Positions 19,649-28,665 of a stretch of 64,000 bases of DNA are shown here, one piece after another. Numbering within the stretch: position 1 is the stretch's first letter; each line of letters starts with the position of its first letter. A program made the position numbers and the translations under genes. The DNA is from Citrobacter freundii ATCC 8090 = MTCC 1658 = NBRC 12681 (GTDB lineage: Bacteria > Pseudomonadota > Gammaproteobacteria > Enterobacterales > Enterobacteriaceae). Under the pieces are notes generated by a model. That model did no database searches, had not been told where the DNA came from, and was given only the letters and a program-made list of their open reading frames with translations. The stretch spans positions 2,666,001 through 2,730,000 of the forward strand of contig NZ_CP049015.1 of the NCBI RefSeq assembly GCF_011064845.1. Reading direction: 5' to 3'.

Positions 19649-20062
19649 ATGAGCGAAGCACTTAAAATTCTGAACAACATCCGTACTCTTCGTGCGCAGG
19701 CAAGAGAATGCACTCTGGAAACGCTTGAAGAAATGCTGGAAAAATTAGAAGTTGTAGTTAGCGAGCGTCGCGAAGAAGAAAGCGCTGCTGCCGCTGAAGT
19801 TGAAGAACGCACTCGTAAACTGCAACAATATCGTGAAATGCTGATCGCTGACGGCATTGATCCGAACGAACTGCTGAATAGCATGGCTGCTGTTAAATCT
19901 GGCACCAAAGCTAAACGCGCTGCACGTCCGGCTAAATATAGCTATGTTGACGAAAACGGTGAAACTAAAACCTGGACTGGCCAGGGTCGTACACCGGCAG
20001 TGATCAAAAAAGCGATGGAAGAGCAAGGTAAACAACTGGACGATTTCCTGATCAAGGAATAA
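19649..20062 (+). CDS. hns: Nucleoid-associated silencing protein H-NS
   Basis: 137 residues, as in E. coli. The N-terminal helices and coiled coil (about residues 1-65, Glu/Arg rich) form dimers and filaments. A flexible linker (about 80-95, [14 protein letters not shown]) follows, then the C-terminal AT-hook-like DNA-binding domain with the QGR motif (TGQGRTP, Gln112-Gly113-Arg114). H-NS binds curved AT-rich DNA, silences horizontally acquired genes and bridges DNA. The AT-rich accessory loci in this window, such as the region at 54882-55269, are plausible targets. The first codons contain a DsrA pairing site. Confidence 0.98.
   Translation: MSEALKILNNIRTLRAQARECTLETLEEMLEKLEVVVSERREEESAAAAEVEERTRKLQQYREMLIADGIDPNELLNSMAAVKSGTKAKRAARPAKYSYVDENGETKTWTGQGRTPAVIKKAMEEQGKQLDDFLIKE
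19655..19667 (+). promoter_or_regulatory. DsrA sRNA pairing site in hns
   Basis: GAAGCACTTAAAA within codons 3-7 is exactly complementary to the TTTTAAGTGCTTC part of DsrA as I remember it. DsrA is known to repress hns translation through this region in E. coli. Confidence 0.6.
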
Positions 20063-20080
20063 TTCAGAAATACTTTGCTT

Positions 20081-20109
20081 AAAATCCCGCCATTGGCGGG
20101 ATTTTTTTT
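20081..20109 (+). terminator. Rho-independent terminator of hns
   Basis: AAATCCCGCC-ATT-GGCGGGATTTTTTT, 20 bases after the hns stop. Confidence 0.92.
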
Positions 20110-20144
20110 ACTGGTACTTCGCTCAGCCTTACCCGGATTAGGTA

Positions 20145-20173
20145 TAAAAAAATGGCGCTGTTAATACAGCGCC
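20145..20173 (-). terminator. Rho-independent terminator of galU
   Basis: GGCGCTG-TATTAA-CAGCGCC on the minus strand followed by a run of seven T, 26 bases after the galU stop. Confidence 0.88.
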
Positions 20174-20198
20174 GTTCTGACCAGATAATGCCAGAAGG

Positions 20199-21107
20199 TT
20201 ACTTCTTAATACCCATCTCGTCTTCCAGCCAGGCTTTAAATTCAGCGCCGAGAGTATTATGGCGAATACCATATTCGACGAACGCCTGCATATAGCCCAG
20301 TTTATTACCACAGTCATGGCTTTTGCCCTTCATGTGATAAGCTTCAACCGTCTCTTTTTCAATCAGCATATCGATTGCATCTGTCAGCTGAATTTCATCA
20401 CCCGCTCCCGGAGGGGTTTTAGCCAGCAGAGGCCAGATATCGGCACTAAGAACGTAACGACCCACAACGGCCAGATTAGAAGGCGCTACATCAGCTTTTG
20501 GTTTTTCAACCACGCCAACCATCGGGACGCTTTCGCCCGGGGATAATTCAACGCCTTTACAATCAACAACACCATAAGCCGTAACATCTTCTACCGGTTC
20601 AACCATAATCTGGCTGCTACCTGTTTCATCAAAACGATGAATCATTTCGGCAAGGTTGTCGCGGGATAAATCAGATTCGTATTCGTCAAGAATTACGTCC
20701 GGCAGGATTACAGCAACCGGTTCATCGCCAACCACAGGGTGCGCGCACAATACTGCGTGGCCCAGACCTTTTGCCAGACCCTGACGCACCTGCATAATAG
20801 TCACATGCGGCGGGCAAATAGATTGCACTTCTTCCAGCAGCTGACGTTTTACACGTTTTTCCAGCATCGCTTCAAGTTCAAAGCTGGTATCGAAGTGGTT
20901 TTCAATAGAATTTTTAGACGAGTGAGTTACAAGTACAATTTCAGTGATGCCCGCAGCAATACATTCGTTTACGACGTACTGAATTAATGGCTTATCAACC
21001 AACGGTAGCATCTCTTTCGGGATTGCTTTCGTAGCCGGTAACATCCTGGTTCCTAATCCCGCAACTGGGATAACGGCTTTTTTGACTTTTGAATTAAGGG
21101 CAGCCAT
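20199..21107 (-). CDS. galU: UTP-glucose-1-phosphate uridylyltransferase
   Basis: 302 residues, full length. N-terminal nucleotidyltransferase motif [20 protein letters not shown] (about residues 16-35), and the EKP motif GVVEKPKAD that binds sugar phosphate. It makes UDP-glucose from UTP and glucose-1-phosphate, the precursor for lipopolysaccharide core, osmoregulated glucans, trehalose and galactose metabolism. It is monocistronic and convergent with hns. The start at 21107 follows CAGGAGAG. Confidence 0.97.
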   Translation of the reverse strand: MAALNSKVKKAVIPVAGLGTRMLPATKAIPKEMLPLVDKPLIQYVVNECIAAGITEIVLVTHSSKNSIENHFDTSFELEAMLEKRVKRQLLEEVQSICPPHVTIMQVRQGLAKGLGHAVLCAHPVVGDEPVAVILPDVILDEYESDLSRDNLAEMIHRFDETGSSQIMVEPVEDVTAYGVVDCKGVELSPGESVPMVGVVEKPKADVAPSNLAVVGRYVLSADIWPLLAKTPPGAGDEIQLTDAIDMLIEKETVEAYHMKGKSHDCGNKLGYMQAFVEYGIRHNTLGAEFKAWLEDEMGIKK

Positions 21108-21311
21108 TTAAAACTCTCCTGGACTGTTCATGTATTGAACGTGTTCATCATTCTGTATCGCATCCGAGTATATCAGTACAGCGACAAACTTCTGGTCTGA
21201 AAAGGACGCGCGTCGGTATAATTAAGATAAATACGAATAAATCTGGCGTTGATAGTAGCACTCACAACACGGGGAGGGTGAACCAATTTCATTTGCACGC
21301 CTCTCAATTGT

Positions 21312-22325
21312 TCATTCCGCAGACAACATCAAGCGCAGGCGCCCTCCCGCCCCCCATATTTGGCATTGCCATGACTCACAATGTTGGCTCAACTGATTAA
21401 GATACGTATTACCTAAGGTACCCAGCGGAACGCCATTGCTGATTTGCACTTGGTGGGAACCTGTATTTAATGTCGCATTCAGCCCTGCAGATACCAGAAT
21501 CAGATTTTTTAATCCGCTGTGGTAATACCCCACCAGCAAGGGAAATTGCCCTGGTAAATTGGCTTGCCGCAACAAATGATTTACCTGTTTCAATAACGTA
21601 CCTAACTCCGGCAACCGCTGATTTTGTTGTGTCAGTTGCTCCTGCAGTAAACCATTAAATAGCGCCCGCAATAATAATGCAGCCAAAACACCATTATCCC
21701 CTGCCCGCGTCACATCAAGGCAATAGAATGCAAGGTCATGATCCGACAGCGGCGCAATATCCAGCACCAGCCCCGGTTGGTCGGCTACTACCAATTGTCG
21801 ATAGTTAATGCGACAGTGGGAAATCACTTGCGACACTGGAGGCTGTAATTCTTTTAGCAGCTTCGCGGCGGCGGCAGGATCGTCCACCATCGCATCCCAG
21901 TCGCGAAACAGCCGCTCTTCTTCTTCTACGCGTGAATTAAACATGTTGGGATAAAGACATGCAAAGACGGTTTCTCTCAAGCGATTAAGGTCTTTCACCG
22001 GCTTCAATAGGACATCATCCACCCCGAGTCGTAGCGCTTTGGCTATGTCGGACATGTTTTCCGTCGCAGAAATCACCAGTATCGGGGTCTGATCGCCACG
22101 ATTGCGTAGATACTCAACCAGTTTGAGGCCGTTCATTCTTGGCATAGCCAGATCGCAAATCATCAGATCTGGCGTGAAGTGTCCAAGTAGTTCAAGTGCT
22201 TCAAGCCCGTCGCCAGCCACCGCCGTTGTCGCTCCCAAAGAGGAAAACCATGAGTCCATGAGTGAGCGAAATACCGGCTCATCCTCAACGATAAGAATCT
22301 GTTTTCCGACCAATGGCTGCGTCAT
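21312..22325 (-). CDS. rssB: RpoS-recruiting response regulator RssB
   Basis: 337 residues from ATG 22323-22325 (MTQPLVGKQ); the longer frame adds 16 unsupported codons. The N-terminal receiver domain carries phosphorylatable Asp58 (MICDLAMP) with the acidic pocket EDE near residue 15. The C-terminal half is a PP2C-like pseudophosphatase domain. RssB binds the stationary-phase sigma factor RpoS and delivers it to ClpXP. Anti-adaptors of the Ira type block it under stress. It lies downstream of rssA in the same operon, 90 bases apart, as in E. coli. Confidence 0.96.
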   Translation of the reverse strand: MTQPLVGKQILIVEDEPVFRSLMDSWFSSLGATTAVAGDGLEALELLGHFTPDLMICDLAMPRMNGLKLVEYLRNRGDQTPILVISATENMSDIAKALRLGVDDVLLKPVKDLNRLRETVFACLYPNMFNSRVEEEERLFRDWDAMVDDPAAAAKLLKELQPPVSQVISHCRINYRQLVVADQPGLVLDIAPLSDHDLAFYCLDVTRAGDNGVLAALLLRALFNGLLQEQLTQQNQRLPELGTLLKQVNHLLRQANLPGQFPLLVGYYHSGLKNLILVSAGLNATLNTGSHQVQISNGVPLGTLGNTYLNQLSQHCESWQCQIWGAGGRLRLMLSAE

Positions 22326-22415
22326 ATTCTCCCCCCTGACTGGCTTTAATAAATAGTGGCATGCTATTGCCACTCACGCCTGTCAGAATTAGCTTAAGTG
22401 TTGATAAAAAATGCG

Positions 22416-23327
22416 TTAGACGTTGGTTTTCACCAGGGGTAGAAGTTCATCCATTTTCTTCTCGACCGCCAACTGCCCGGCAGCAATTGCTGCACTGGCG
22501 CGGTGAAAATCCAGCGTGGATATTTGTGGACAAAACGGCTGAATCAGTATGTCTGGAGGGTCACCGGCCATGCGGTTACGTTTCAGACGATTTTCCAGAA
22601 CCTGAATAGACGTCGTCATGATCTCCATCGCCGTCGGTGCCGTGACTGCACGCCTGGCCGTAATGTTGCTCAATCGCTCTTTCAGGCGGGCATGCCATGA
22701 AAGCTCGTCAGCATCATTACCCGATTCGGCATCGCTATTGACGTTGAAGGAGAGTAAATCTTGTTGCATGAGATGCGCATCGTGTTGCAGGTCGACCGCG
22801 ATAACAATATCGGCCCCCAACGCACGAGTCAGGGATACTGGGACGGGATTCACCACCGCGCCATCGACCAGCCAGTAACCATTATGCGCCACGGGAGACA
22901 TCAGACCAGGAATACTACAGGAGGCTCGGACAGCCAGATGCAAATCACCTTCGGTAAACCACAGCTCCCGCCCCGTACTCAGATTAGTAGCAACAGTTGC
23001 GAAACGGCGTGTGCATTGCTCAATTGCTTCTACCGGCATAACATTACGGTACTGATTGAATACCCGTTCACCGCGCAGTAAACCTCCCCTGCGCCACGAG
23101 AGATCCATCAGCCGTAAAACATCCCAATAGCTGAAAGAACATACCCACTTTTCAAGAGCAGGCAACTTATTGCAGGCGTAGGCAGCGCCAACCAGCGAAC
23201 CGATGGAGCACCCTGCCACGATATCAACATCGATGCCCATATGCTTAAGGGCTTTAATAACCCCAATATGCGACCAACCTCGCGCCGCGCCGGAACCTAG
23301 CGCCAGCCCAATTTTTATTTTTCTCAT
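22416..23327 (-). CDS. rssA: Patatin-like phospholipase family protein RssA
   Basis: 303 residues. Patatin domain with oxyanion motif GSGAARG (residues 12-18), nucleophile Ser in GCSIGS and catalytic Asp in VDGAVVNPVP. Predicted serine lipid acyl hydrolase. The substrate in the cell is unknown. It is co-transcribed with rssB, but RpoS degradation does not need it as far as is known. Divergent from ychJ. Confidence 0.94.
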   Translation of the reverse strand: MRKIKIGLALGSGAARGWSHIGVIKALKHMGIDVDIVAGCSIGSLVGAAYACNKLPALEKWVCSFSYWDVLRLMDLSWRRGGLLRGERVFNQYRNVMPVEAIEQCTRRFATVATNLSTGRELWFTEGDLHLAVRASCSIPGLMSPVAHNGYWLVDGAVVNPVPVSLTRALGADIVIAVDLQHDAHLMQQDLLSFNVNSDAESGNDADELSWHARLKERLSNITARRAVTAPTAMEIMTTSIQVLENRLKRNRMAGDPPDILIQPFCPQISTLDFHRASAAIAAGQLAVEKKMDELLPLVKTNV

Positions 23328-23438
23328 TATACGTACAAACTTCCCCTGGCTTGCAGACGTAGCAACATCGCTACCGCTCAGTTAACATAGTGCCACTCTG
23401 GCGTTTTTACGCCGTTTTTATATTCCAGGGAGTACTTT

Positions 23439-23894
23439 GTGTCTCAGCTTTGTCCCTGTGGTAGCGCTGTCGAGTATAGCCTATGTTGCTACCGTTATGT
23501 GTCCGGCGCGCAAGTAGCACCTACGCCGTCACACCTCATGCGTTCTCGTTACTGTGCTTTTGTGATGAAAGACGCAGATTATCTTATCAGGACCTGGCAT
23601 CCAGATTGTCATGCGGCCTCGTTTCGCGACGACATTATCGCAGGATTTAATCATACTGAATGGCTTGGGCTGACCGTTTTTGAACAAGAGACGGCAGACA
23701 CAGAAGATATCGGCTATGTCAGTTTCGTCGCACGGTTTTCTGAACAAGGTAAAACAGGTGCAATTATCGAGCGCTCTCGTTTTTTAAAAGAAAACGGTCA
23801 GTGGTACTATATAGACGGTACACGCCCTCAAATTGGACGAAACGATACCTGCCCTTGTGGCTCCGGTAAAAAATTTAAAAAGTGCTGCGGCTAA
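23439..23894 (+). CDS. ychJ: SEC-C motif protein YchJ
   Basis: 151 residues, near the family length. Two SEC-C type zinc motifs, at the N terminus ([13 protein letters not shown]) and the C terminus ([14 protein letters not shown]), flank a central NTF2-like region. The C-terminal motif resembles that of SecA, which binds zinc. The function is unknown. It precedes purU by 55 bases in the same direction and may be co-transcribed with it. Confidence 0.92.
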   Translation: MSQLCPCGSAVEYSLCCYRYVSGAQVAPTPSHLMRSRYCAFVMKDADYLIRTWHPDCHAASFRDDIIAGFNHTEWLGLTVFEQETADTEDIGYVSFVARFSEQGKTGAIIERSRFLKENGQWYYIDGTRPQIGRNDTCPCGSGKKFKKCCG

Positions 23895-23949
23895 TCAACG
23901 CCCGACAGTATCAATTTTGCAAACATTCTCAACAGGATCACCGCTGCAA

Positions 23950-24792
23950 ATGCATTCATTACAAAGAAAAGTGCTGCGTACTATTTGCCCGGACCAAAAA
24001 GGTCTGATCGCGCGCATTACGAATATCTGTTACAAGCATGAACTGAACATCGTGCAGAACAATGAGTTTGTGGACCACCGCACCGGACGCTTTTTTATGC
24101 GCACCGAACTGGAGGGCATTTTTAACGACGTCACGCTGCTTGCCGATCTGGACAGCGCCTTACCTGAAGGCTCAATTCGTGAATTAACCCCAGCAGGCCG
24201 CCGCCGCATCGTCATTTTGGTCACTAAGGAAGCGCATTGCCTGGGCGATCTGTTAATGAAGGCCAATTATGGCGGGCTGGATGTTGAAATCGCCGCGGTG
24301 ATCGGCAATCACGAGACGTTGCGTCCTCTGGTTGAACGGTTTGATATTCCGTTTGAGCTGGTCAGCCATGAAGGTTTAACACGTGACGAACATGATCAGA
24401 AAATGGCTGACGCTATCGACGCCCATCAGCCGGACTATGTCGTGCTGGCTAAATACATGCGCGTTCTGACCCCGACATTTGTTTCACGCTTCCCAAATAA
24501 AATTATCAATATTCACCATTCATTCCTGCCAGCATTCATTGGTGCTCGCCCGTACCATCAAGCTTATGAGCGCGGCGTGAAAATCATCGGCGCGACAGCC
24601 CACTACGTGAATGATAACCTTGATGAAGGCCCAATCATTATGCAGGACGTGATCCATGTTGATCACACCTACACTGCCGAAGATATGATGCGTGCGGGTC
24701 GCGACGTTGAAAAAAATGTTTTAAGCCGCGCGCTGTATCAGGTTCTGGCTCAGCGCGTCTTTGTTTACGGTAACCGAACGATTATTCTGTAA
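23950..24792 (+). CDS. purU: Formyltetrahydrofolate deformylase
   Basis: 280 residues from ATG 23950 (MHSLQRKVLRTICPDQKG), the E. coli length. The same frame is open further upstream across ychJ, but this is an overlap artefact. An N-terminal ACT domain (about 1-85) precedes the formyltransferase-like catalytic domain with INIHHSFLPAFIGARPYHQA, GATAHYV and the DEGPII aspartate. It hydrolyses 10-formyl-THF to formate and THF, balancing one-carbon units and feeding formate to PurT. Methionine and glycine control the E. coli enzyme. The ribosome binding site is weak. Confidence 0.95.
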   Translation: MHSLQRKVLRTICPDQKGLIARITNICYKHELNIVQNNEFVDHRTGRFFMRTELEGIFNDVTLLADLDSALPEGSIRELTPAGRRRIVILVTKEAHCLGDLLMKANYGGLDVEIAAVIGNHETLRPLVERFDIPFELVSHEGLTRDEHDQKMADAIDAHQPDYVVLAKYMRVLTPTFVSRFPNKIINIHHSFLPAFIGARPYHQAYERGVKIIGATAHYVNDNLDEGPIIMQDVIHVDHTYTAEDMMRAGRDVEKNVLSRALYQVLAQRVFVYGNRTIIL

Positions 24793-24873
24793 TCGATTGA
24801 TAAGTTAATTGGTTACCTTTACATCTTTGCGTGTAAAAATCAGGCAACCAGTTCTTTTTTATCAACGGAATGC

Positions 24874-24901
24874 TTTACAGGGGCGCATCATTTGATATGA
24901 T
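24874..24901 (+). promoter_or_regulatory. Promoter of the tyrosine tRNA operon
   Basis: -35 TTTACA (24874-24879), 16-base spacer, -10 TATGAT (24896-24901), followed by a GC-rich GCGCCCCGC discriminator typical of stringently controlled stable-RNA promoters. Very close to the classic E. coli tyrT promoter. Confidence 0.9.
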
Positions 24902-24948
24902 GCGCCCCGCTTCTAACAGAAGCAGGCCAGTAATTAGCATTACCCCGT

Positions 24949-25033
<85 letters not shown>

Positions 25034-25209
25034 TTTTTTACTACAGCGATGTAGTTATCCCGGCGAGCAATACAGAAGTTTGCACTTGTCGGGGAAGGGT
25101 GAGAACCTTCGATTAAGGTTCGACTCGAGCGAAAGCGAGAGAACGTTGCCAACGGCAACGGCCCGAAGGGTGAGGAGCGAAGCGACGAATAATCCTTCCC
25201 CCACCACCA
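25034..25209 (+). repeat. rtT repeat unit 1
   Basis: 176-base unit after the first tRNA that ends in a copy of the tRNA-Tyr 3' end (CCTTCCCCCACCACCA). Inside are the partially tRNA-like GGTTCGACTCGAGCGAAAGCG and a palindromic GTTGCCAACGGCAAC. It matches the organisation of the E. coli tyrT rtT repeats (about 178 bases), which release a small RNA from the primary transcript. Confidence 0.85.
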
Positions 25210-25245
25210 TTCATTCTTTTAGATTCACAAAATTAGTATACCCCT

Positions 25246-25330
<85 letters not shown>

Positions 25331-25506
25331 TCACTTCATAAAGCACCAACACATAATCAATCTGCAATGCCTCATATTCTTCCTATGCGGGAAGGATGAG
25401 AAGCTTCGACCAGGGTTCGATTCGAGTGTTAGCGAGAAAGCGTTGCCGCAGGCAACGACCCGAAGGGCGAAGCGCGCAGCGCTGAGTAATCCTTCCCCCA
25501 CCACCA
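25331..25506 (+). repeat. rtT repeat unit 2
   Basis: Second 176-base unit, equal in length to unit 1 but diverged inside, again ending with the tRNA 3' end copy CCTTCCCCCACCACCA. The 50 bases after the second tRNA (from ACCATCACTTCATAAAGC, about 25325) recur almost exactly after this unit from about 25501. A terminal piece of a third unit therefore follows. Confidence 0.85.
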
Positions 25507-25555
25507 TCACTTCATAAAGCACCAACACAAAATCAATCTGCAATGCCCTTTATTT

Positions 25556-25692
25556 GCCTGATGCGCTGTGCTTATCAGACCTACAAACTCGACACATGCC
25601 CACAAATTGCCTGATGCACTACGCAGGCCTACGGCGCTCGCTTAAACCTGCGTAGGCTGGATAAGGCGCTTGCGCCGCCATCCGGCAAACAG
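25556..25692. repeat. REP/BIME cluster between the tyr operon and narI
   Basis: Several REP-type palindromes: CCTGATGCGCTGTGCTTATCAG, CCTGATGCACTACGCAGGCCTACG, and GTAGGCTGGATAAGGCGC with GCGCCGCCATCCGGC. Typical intergenic BIME between convergent units. Confidence 0.8.
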
Positions 25693-25696
25693 GCAT

Positions 25697-25727
25697 AAAA
25701 AAACCCCGCCGAAGCAGGGTTTTATCT
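25697..25727 (-). terminator. Rho-independent terminator of narGHJI
   Basis: AAAACCCTGCTTCGGCGGGGTTTTTTT on the minus strand, 16 bases after the narI stop. Confidence 0.88.
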
Positions 25728-25742
25728 TTCACAGAAATACGA

Positions 25743-26420
25743 TTAGTGACGTGCACGAACAATCTGGTATTTGCGTGTCAGATATTCGACCGGGACGCTC
25801 CAGATGTGTACCAGACGCGAGAATGGAAACAACAGGAACAGCGTCATACCCAGCACAAGGTGCACACGGAAAATAAATGCGACGCCATCCAGATACTGAG
25901 ACGCTCCGCCATGGAAGGTCACCACTGTCTGCGCCCAGTTCACCAGCTTCATCATCTCGCTGCCGTCCATATGCTGGGCGGAGAACGGAATGGTCAGCAG
26001 ACCCAGCGCACACTGGATAACCAACAGAGAGAGGATCAGAATATCCGCTCCGGTGGTGGTAGCCCGCACTCGTGGGCTGAACAAACGACGTTTCAGCAGC
26101 AGTACACCGCCAATCAGACACATTACGCCGCTAGCGCCACCCGCGAACATCGCCATCTTTTGTTTCACTTCAAGCGGCAGCCACGCTTCATACATCCAGT
26201 GTGGCGTTAACATACCCAAGAAGTGCCCGGCAAAAATCCCCAGGATCCCAATGTGAAACAGGTTTGACGCCAGGTTCATCCCTTTGCGATCCAGCATCTG
26301 ACTGGAGGCCGCACGCCATGTATACTGCCCGTAGTCATAACGCAGCCAACTGCCGATCAGAAAGACAGAACCCGCGATGTACGGATAGATGTCAAAGAAG
26401 AACGTATTCAGGAAGTGCAT
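25743..26420 (-). CDS. narI: Respiratory nitrate reductase A gamma subunit, cytochrome b
   Basis: 225 residues from ATG 26418-26420 ([17 protein letters not shown]). The upstream open extension overlaps narJ in another frame. Five transmembrane helices. The haem b ligands His56 and His66 are present ([14 protein letters not shown]), with the second pair near residues 187 and 205 in the TVVTFHGG and RVHLVLG segments. It oxidises menaquinol or ubiquinol at the periplasmic side and anchors NarGH on the cytoplasmic face. The start overlaps the narJ stop by one base. Confidence 0.97.
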   Translation of the reverse strand: MHFLNTFFFDIYPYIAGSVFLIGSWLRYDYGQYTWRAASSQMLDRKGMNLASNLFHIGILGIFAGHFLGMLTPHWMYEAWLPLEVKQKMAMFAGGASGVMCLIGGVLLLKRRLFSPRVRATTTGADILILSLLVIQCALGLLTIPFSAQHMDGSEMMKLVNWAQTVVTFHGGASQYLDGVAFIFRVHLVLGMTLFLLFPFSRLVHIWSVPVEYLTRKYQIVRARH

Positions 26421-27130
26421 TAGTGCTGTCCTCCGGTGGTGATATTCAGATACTGCGGCGCAACGGCCCCGGCAAAACGACGCTGGTGAGCGGAGATTTC
26501 CGACTCGCCACACCCCTGATCGGCGAAGAATTTTACCTGCTCTTCTTCCCAGACCGCATCCAGCGCTTGTGGAGTATCATCACGGGCTTCATCCGCAATT
26601 TTTTCAGCCACTTTATCGCTGTCGATAACGGTATTCGCCAGTTTTAACAGCAAATCGAACAGCACTGCATAACGGCTTCCACGCTGCTGCAAACGAGCGC
26701 TGAGCAAAGCCAGGATCGGCGCAATATCCTGCAAGCCACCTAGCGCTTCGCTTTTCGGCAGTTGCGCAAGATATTCCAGATACAACGGCAGATGATCGGG
26801 AAGTTCGCGGCTGTCGAGCTGCAAACCGTGCTGTTCATACTGTGCCATCAGGTCAACCATCGCCTGACCGCGATCGCGGGATTCACCGTGTACATGTTCA
26901 AACAGCAGCAGCGAGGTGGCACGGCCACGATCAAACAGTTCGCTGTAACTTGCCTGCACATCCAGCACGTCTTGCGCGATTAGATCGCGCAGGAAAACGC
27001 CCAGAGTCTGGGCATCCTCTTTATCCAGGTTCTCAGATGACGCGAGTGCATCGAAAAGTTCCTGCTGATGCTGCCACAGGGCAGCATCCGGGTACTCGAG
27101 CAAACGCGAAACAATGACGAGTTCAATCAT
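26420..27130 (-). CDS. narJ: Nitrate reductase molybdenum cofactor assembly chaperone NarJ
   Basis: 236 residues, all-helical TorD/NarJ-type chaperone. It binds the N terminus of apo-NarG and is needed for insertion of the Mo-bis-MGD cofactor and the FS0 cluster, but it is not part of the final enzyme. Conserved [22 protein letters not shown] segment. It overlaps narH by four bases and narI by one. Confidence 0.96.
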   Translation of the reverse strand: MIELVIVSRLLEYPDAALWQHQQELFDALASSENLDKEDAQTLGVFLRDLIAQDVLDVQASYSELFDRGRATSLLLFEHVHGESRDRGQAMVDLMAQYEQHGLQLDSRELPDHLPLYLEYLAQLPKSEALGGLQDIAPILALLSARLQQRGSRYAVLFDLLLKLANTVIDSDKVAEKIADEARDDTPQALDAVWEEEQVKFFADQGCGESEISAHQRRFAGAVAPQYLNITTGGQH

Positions 27131-28665
27131 TGGTGCGGCTCCGTTTTGCTGGTCACATCGACAGCGTCGATGCGGCGGCTGTTGAACAGATTGAATTTAG
27201 TATCAGAACCGTGGCAACCGTCACCGAAGGTAAAGCCACAACCGCTTTTCTCCGGGAACGCGTCACGCGCCAGTTCACGATGGCTGCTCGGTACCACGAA
27301 ACGATCTTCGTAGTTCGCGATCGCCAGATAACGATACATTTCCTGTGCCTGCGCTTCGCTCAAGCCCACCTCTTCCAGCGCACGGGTATCGACTTTACCG
27401 TCAACGGTTTCCGTACGTTTGTAGTGACGCATTGCCAGCATACGTTTCAGCGCCAACAGCACCGGCTGAGTATCGCCTGCGGTCAGCAGGTTCGCCAGGT
27501 ACTGAACCGGGATACGCAGACTGTCAACGTCCGGCAGTATACCGTTGCTGCCCAGCTCGCCCGCATCGGCGGCAGACTGAATCGGAGACAATGGCGGCAC
27601 GTACCAAACCATCGGCAATGTGCGGTATTCCGGATGCAGTGGCAGCGCCAACTTCCAGTCCATCGCCATTTTATAAACCGGAGACTGCTGGGCGGCATCG
27701 ATAACGCTCAGCGGAATACCATCTTTCAGCGCTTGTTCAATAACAGCCGGATCGTTCGGATCGAGGAACACGTCCAGTTGACGCTGGTACAGATCTTTCT
27801 CATGCTCGGTGCTTGCCGCGCTTTCAATCGCATCCGCGTCATACAGCAGTACGCCGAGGTAACGGATACGACCGACGCAGGTTTCGGAGCACACGGTCGG
27901 CTGACCGGCTTCGATACGTGGATAGCAGAAAATGCACTTCTCTGACTTACCGCTCTTCCAGTTGAAGTAGATTTTTTTATACGGGCAACCGGTGATGCAC
28001 ATACGCCAGCCGCGGCATTTGTCCTGATCGATCAGCACGATGCCATCTTCTTCACGCTTGTAAATGGCACCGCTCGGGCAAGTCGCCACGCACGCCGGAT
28101 TAAGGCAGTGCTCGCACAGACGCGGCAAATACATCATGAAGGTGTTTTCGAACTGACCGTACATCGCCTTCTGCATGTTCTCGAAATTTTTGTCTTTCGC
28201 CAGCTTCTCGAACTCACCGCCGAGGTCATCTTCCCAGTTCGGACCTTTGGTGATTTTATCCATACGCTGACCGGTGATCAGCGAGCGCGGACGGGCAATC
28301 GGCTGCGCTTTGCTGTCTGCCGGGGTGTTGTGCAGAGTCTGGTAATCGAAGTCAAACGGTTCGTAGTAGTCATCAATACCTGGCAAATGCGGGTTAGCAA
28401 AAATTTTACCCAGCAGCAGCGCTTTGTTACCCATGCGCGGCACCAGCTTACCGTTGATTTTACGGATCCAACCGCCCTTCCATTTTTCCTGGTTTTCCCA
28501 ATCAGTTGGGAAGCCAGTACCCGGTTTGGTTTCAACGTTGTTAAACCAGGCATACTCCGCACCTTCACGGCTGGTCCAGACATTTTTACAGGTTACTGAA
28601 CAGGTGTGGCAACCGATGCACTTATCGAGATTCAGCACCATGCCGACTTGTGAACGAATTTTCAT
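27127..28665 (-). CDS. narH: Respiratory nitrate reductase A beta subunit, iron-sulfur protein
   Basis: 512 residues with four cysteine groups for one [3Fe-4S] and three [4Fe-4S] clusters: CIGCHTCSVTC near the N terminus, CEHCLNPACVATC, CRGWRMCITGC and CIFCYPRIEAGQPTVC. The Trp in CRGWRMC replaces a cysteine and gives the [3Fe-4S] cluster, as in E. coli. It passes electrons from NarI haems to NarG. It overlaps narG and narJ by four bases each. Confidence 0.97.
   Translation of the reverse strand: MKIRSQVGMVLNLDKCIGCHTCSVTCKNVWTSREGAEYAWFNNVETKPGTGFPTDWENQEKWKGGWIRKINGKLVPRMGNKALLLGKIFANPHLPGIDDYYEPFDFDYQTLHNTPADSKAQPIARPRSLITGQRMDKITKGPNWEDDLGGEFEKLAKDKNFENMQKAMYGQFENTFMMYLPRLCEHCLNPACVATCPSGAIYKREEDGIVLIDQDKCRGWRMCITGCPYKKIYFNWKSGKSEKCIFCYPRIEAGQPTVCSETCVGRIRYLGVLLYDADAIESAASTEHEKDLYQRQLDVFLDPNDPAVIEQALKDGIPLSVIDAAQQSPVYKMAMDWKLALPLHPEYRTLPMVWYVPPLSPIQSAADAGELGSNGILPDVDSLRIPVQYLANLLTAGDTQPVLLALKRMLAMRHYKRTETVDGKVDTRALEEVGLSEAQAQEMYRYLAIANYEDRFVVPSSHRELARDAFPEKSGCGFTFGDGCHGSDTKFNLFNSRRIDAVDVTSKTEPHQ

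Noticed and set aside
25556..25692. Possible CRISPR array from repeated palindromes
   Set aside because: The palindromes are REP/BIME type with no regular spacers and no cas genes nearby.
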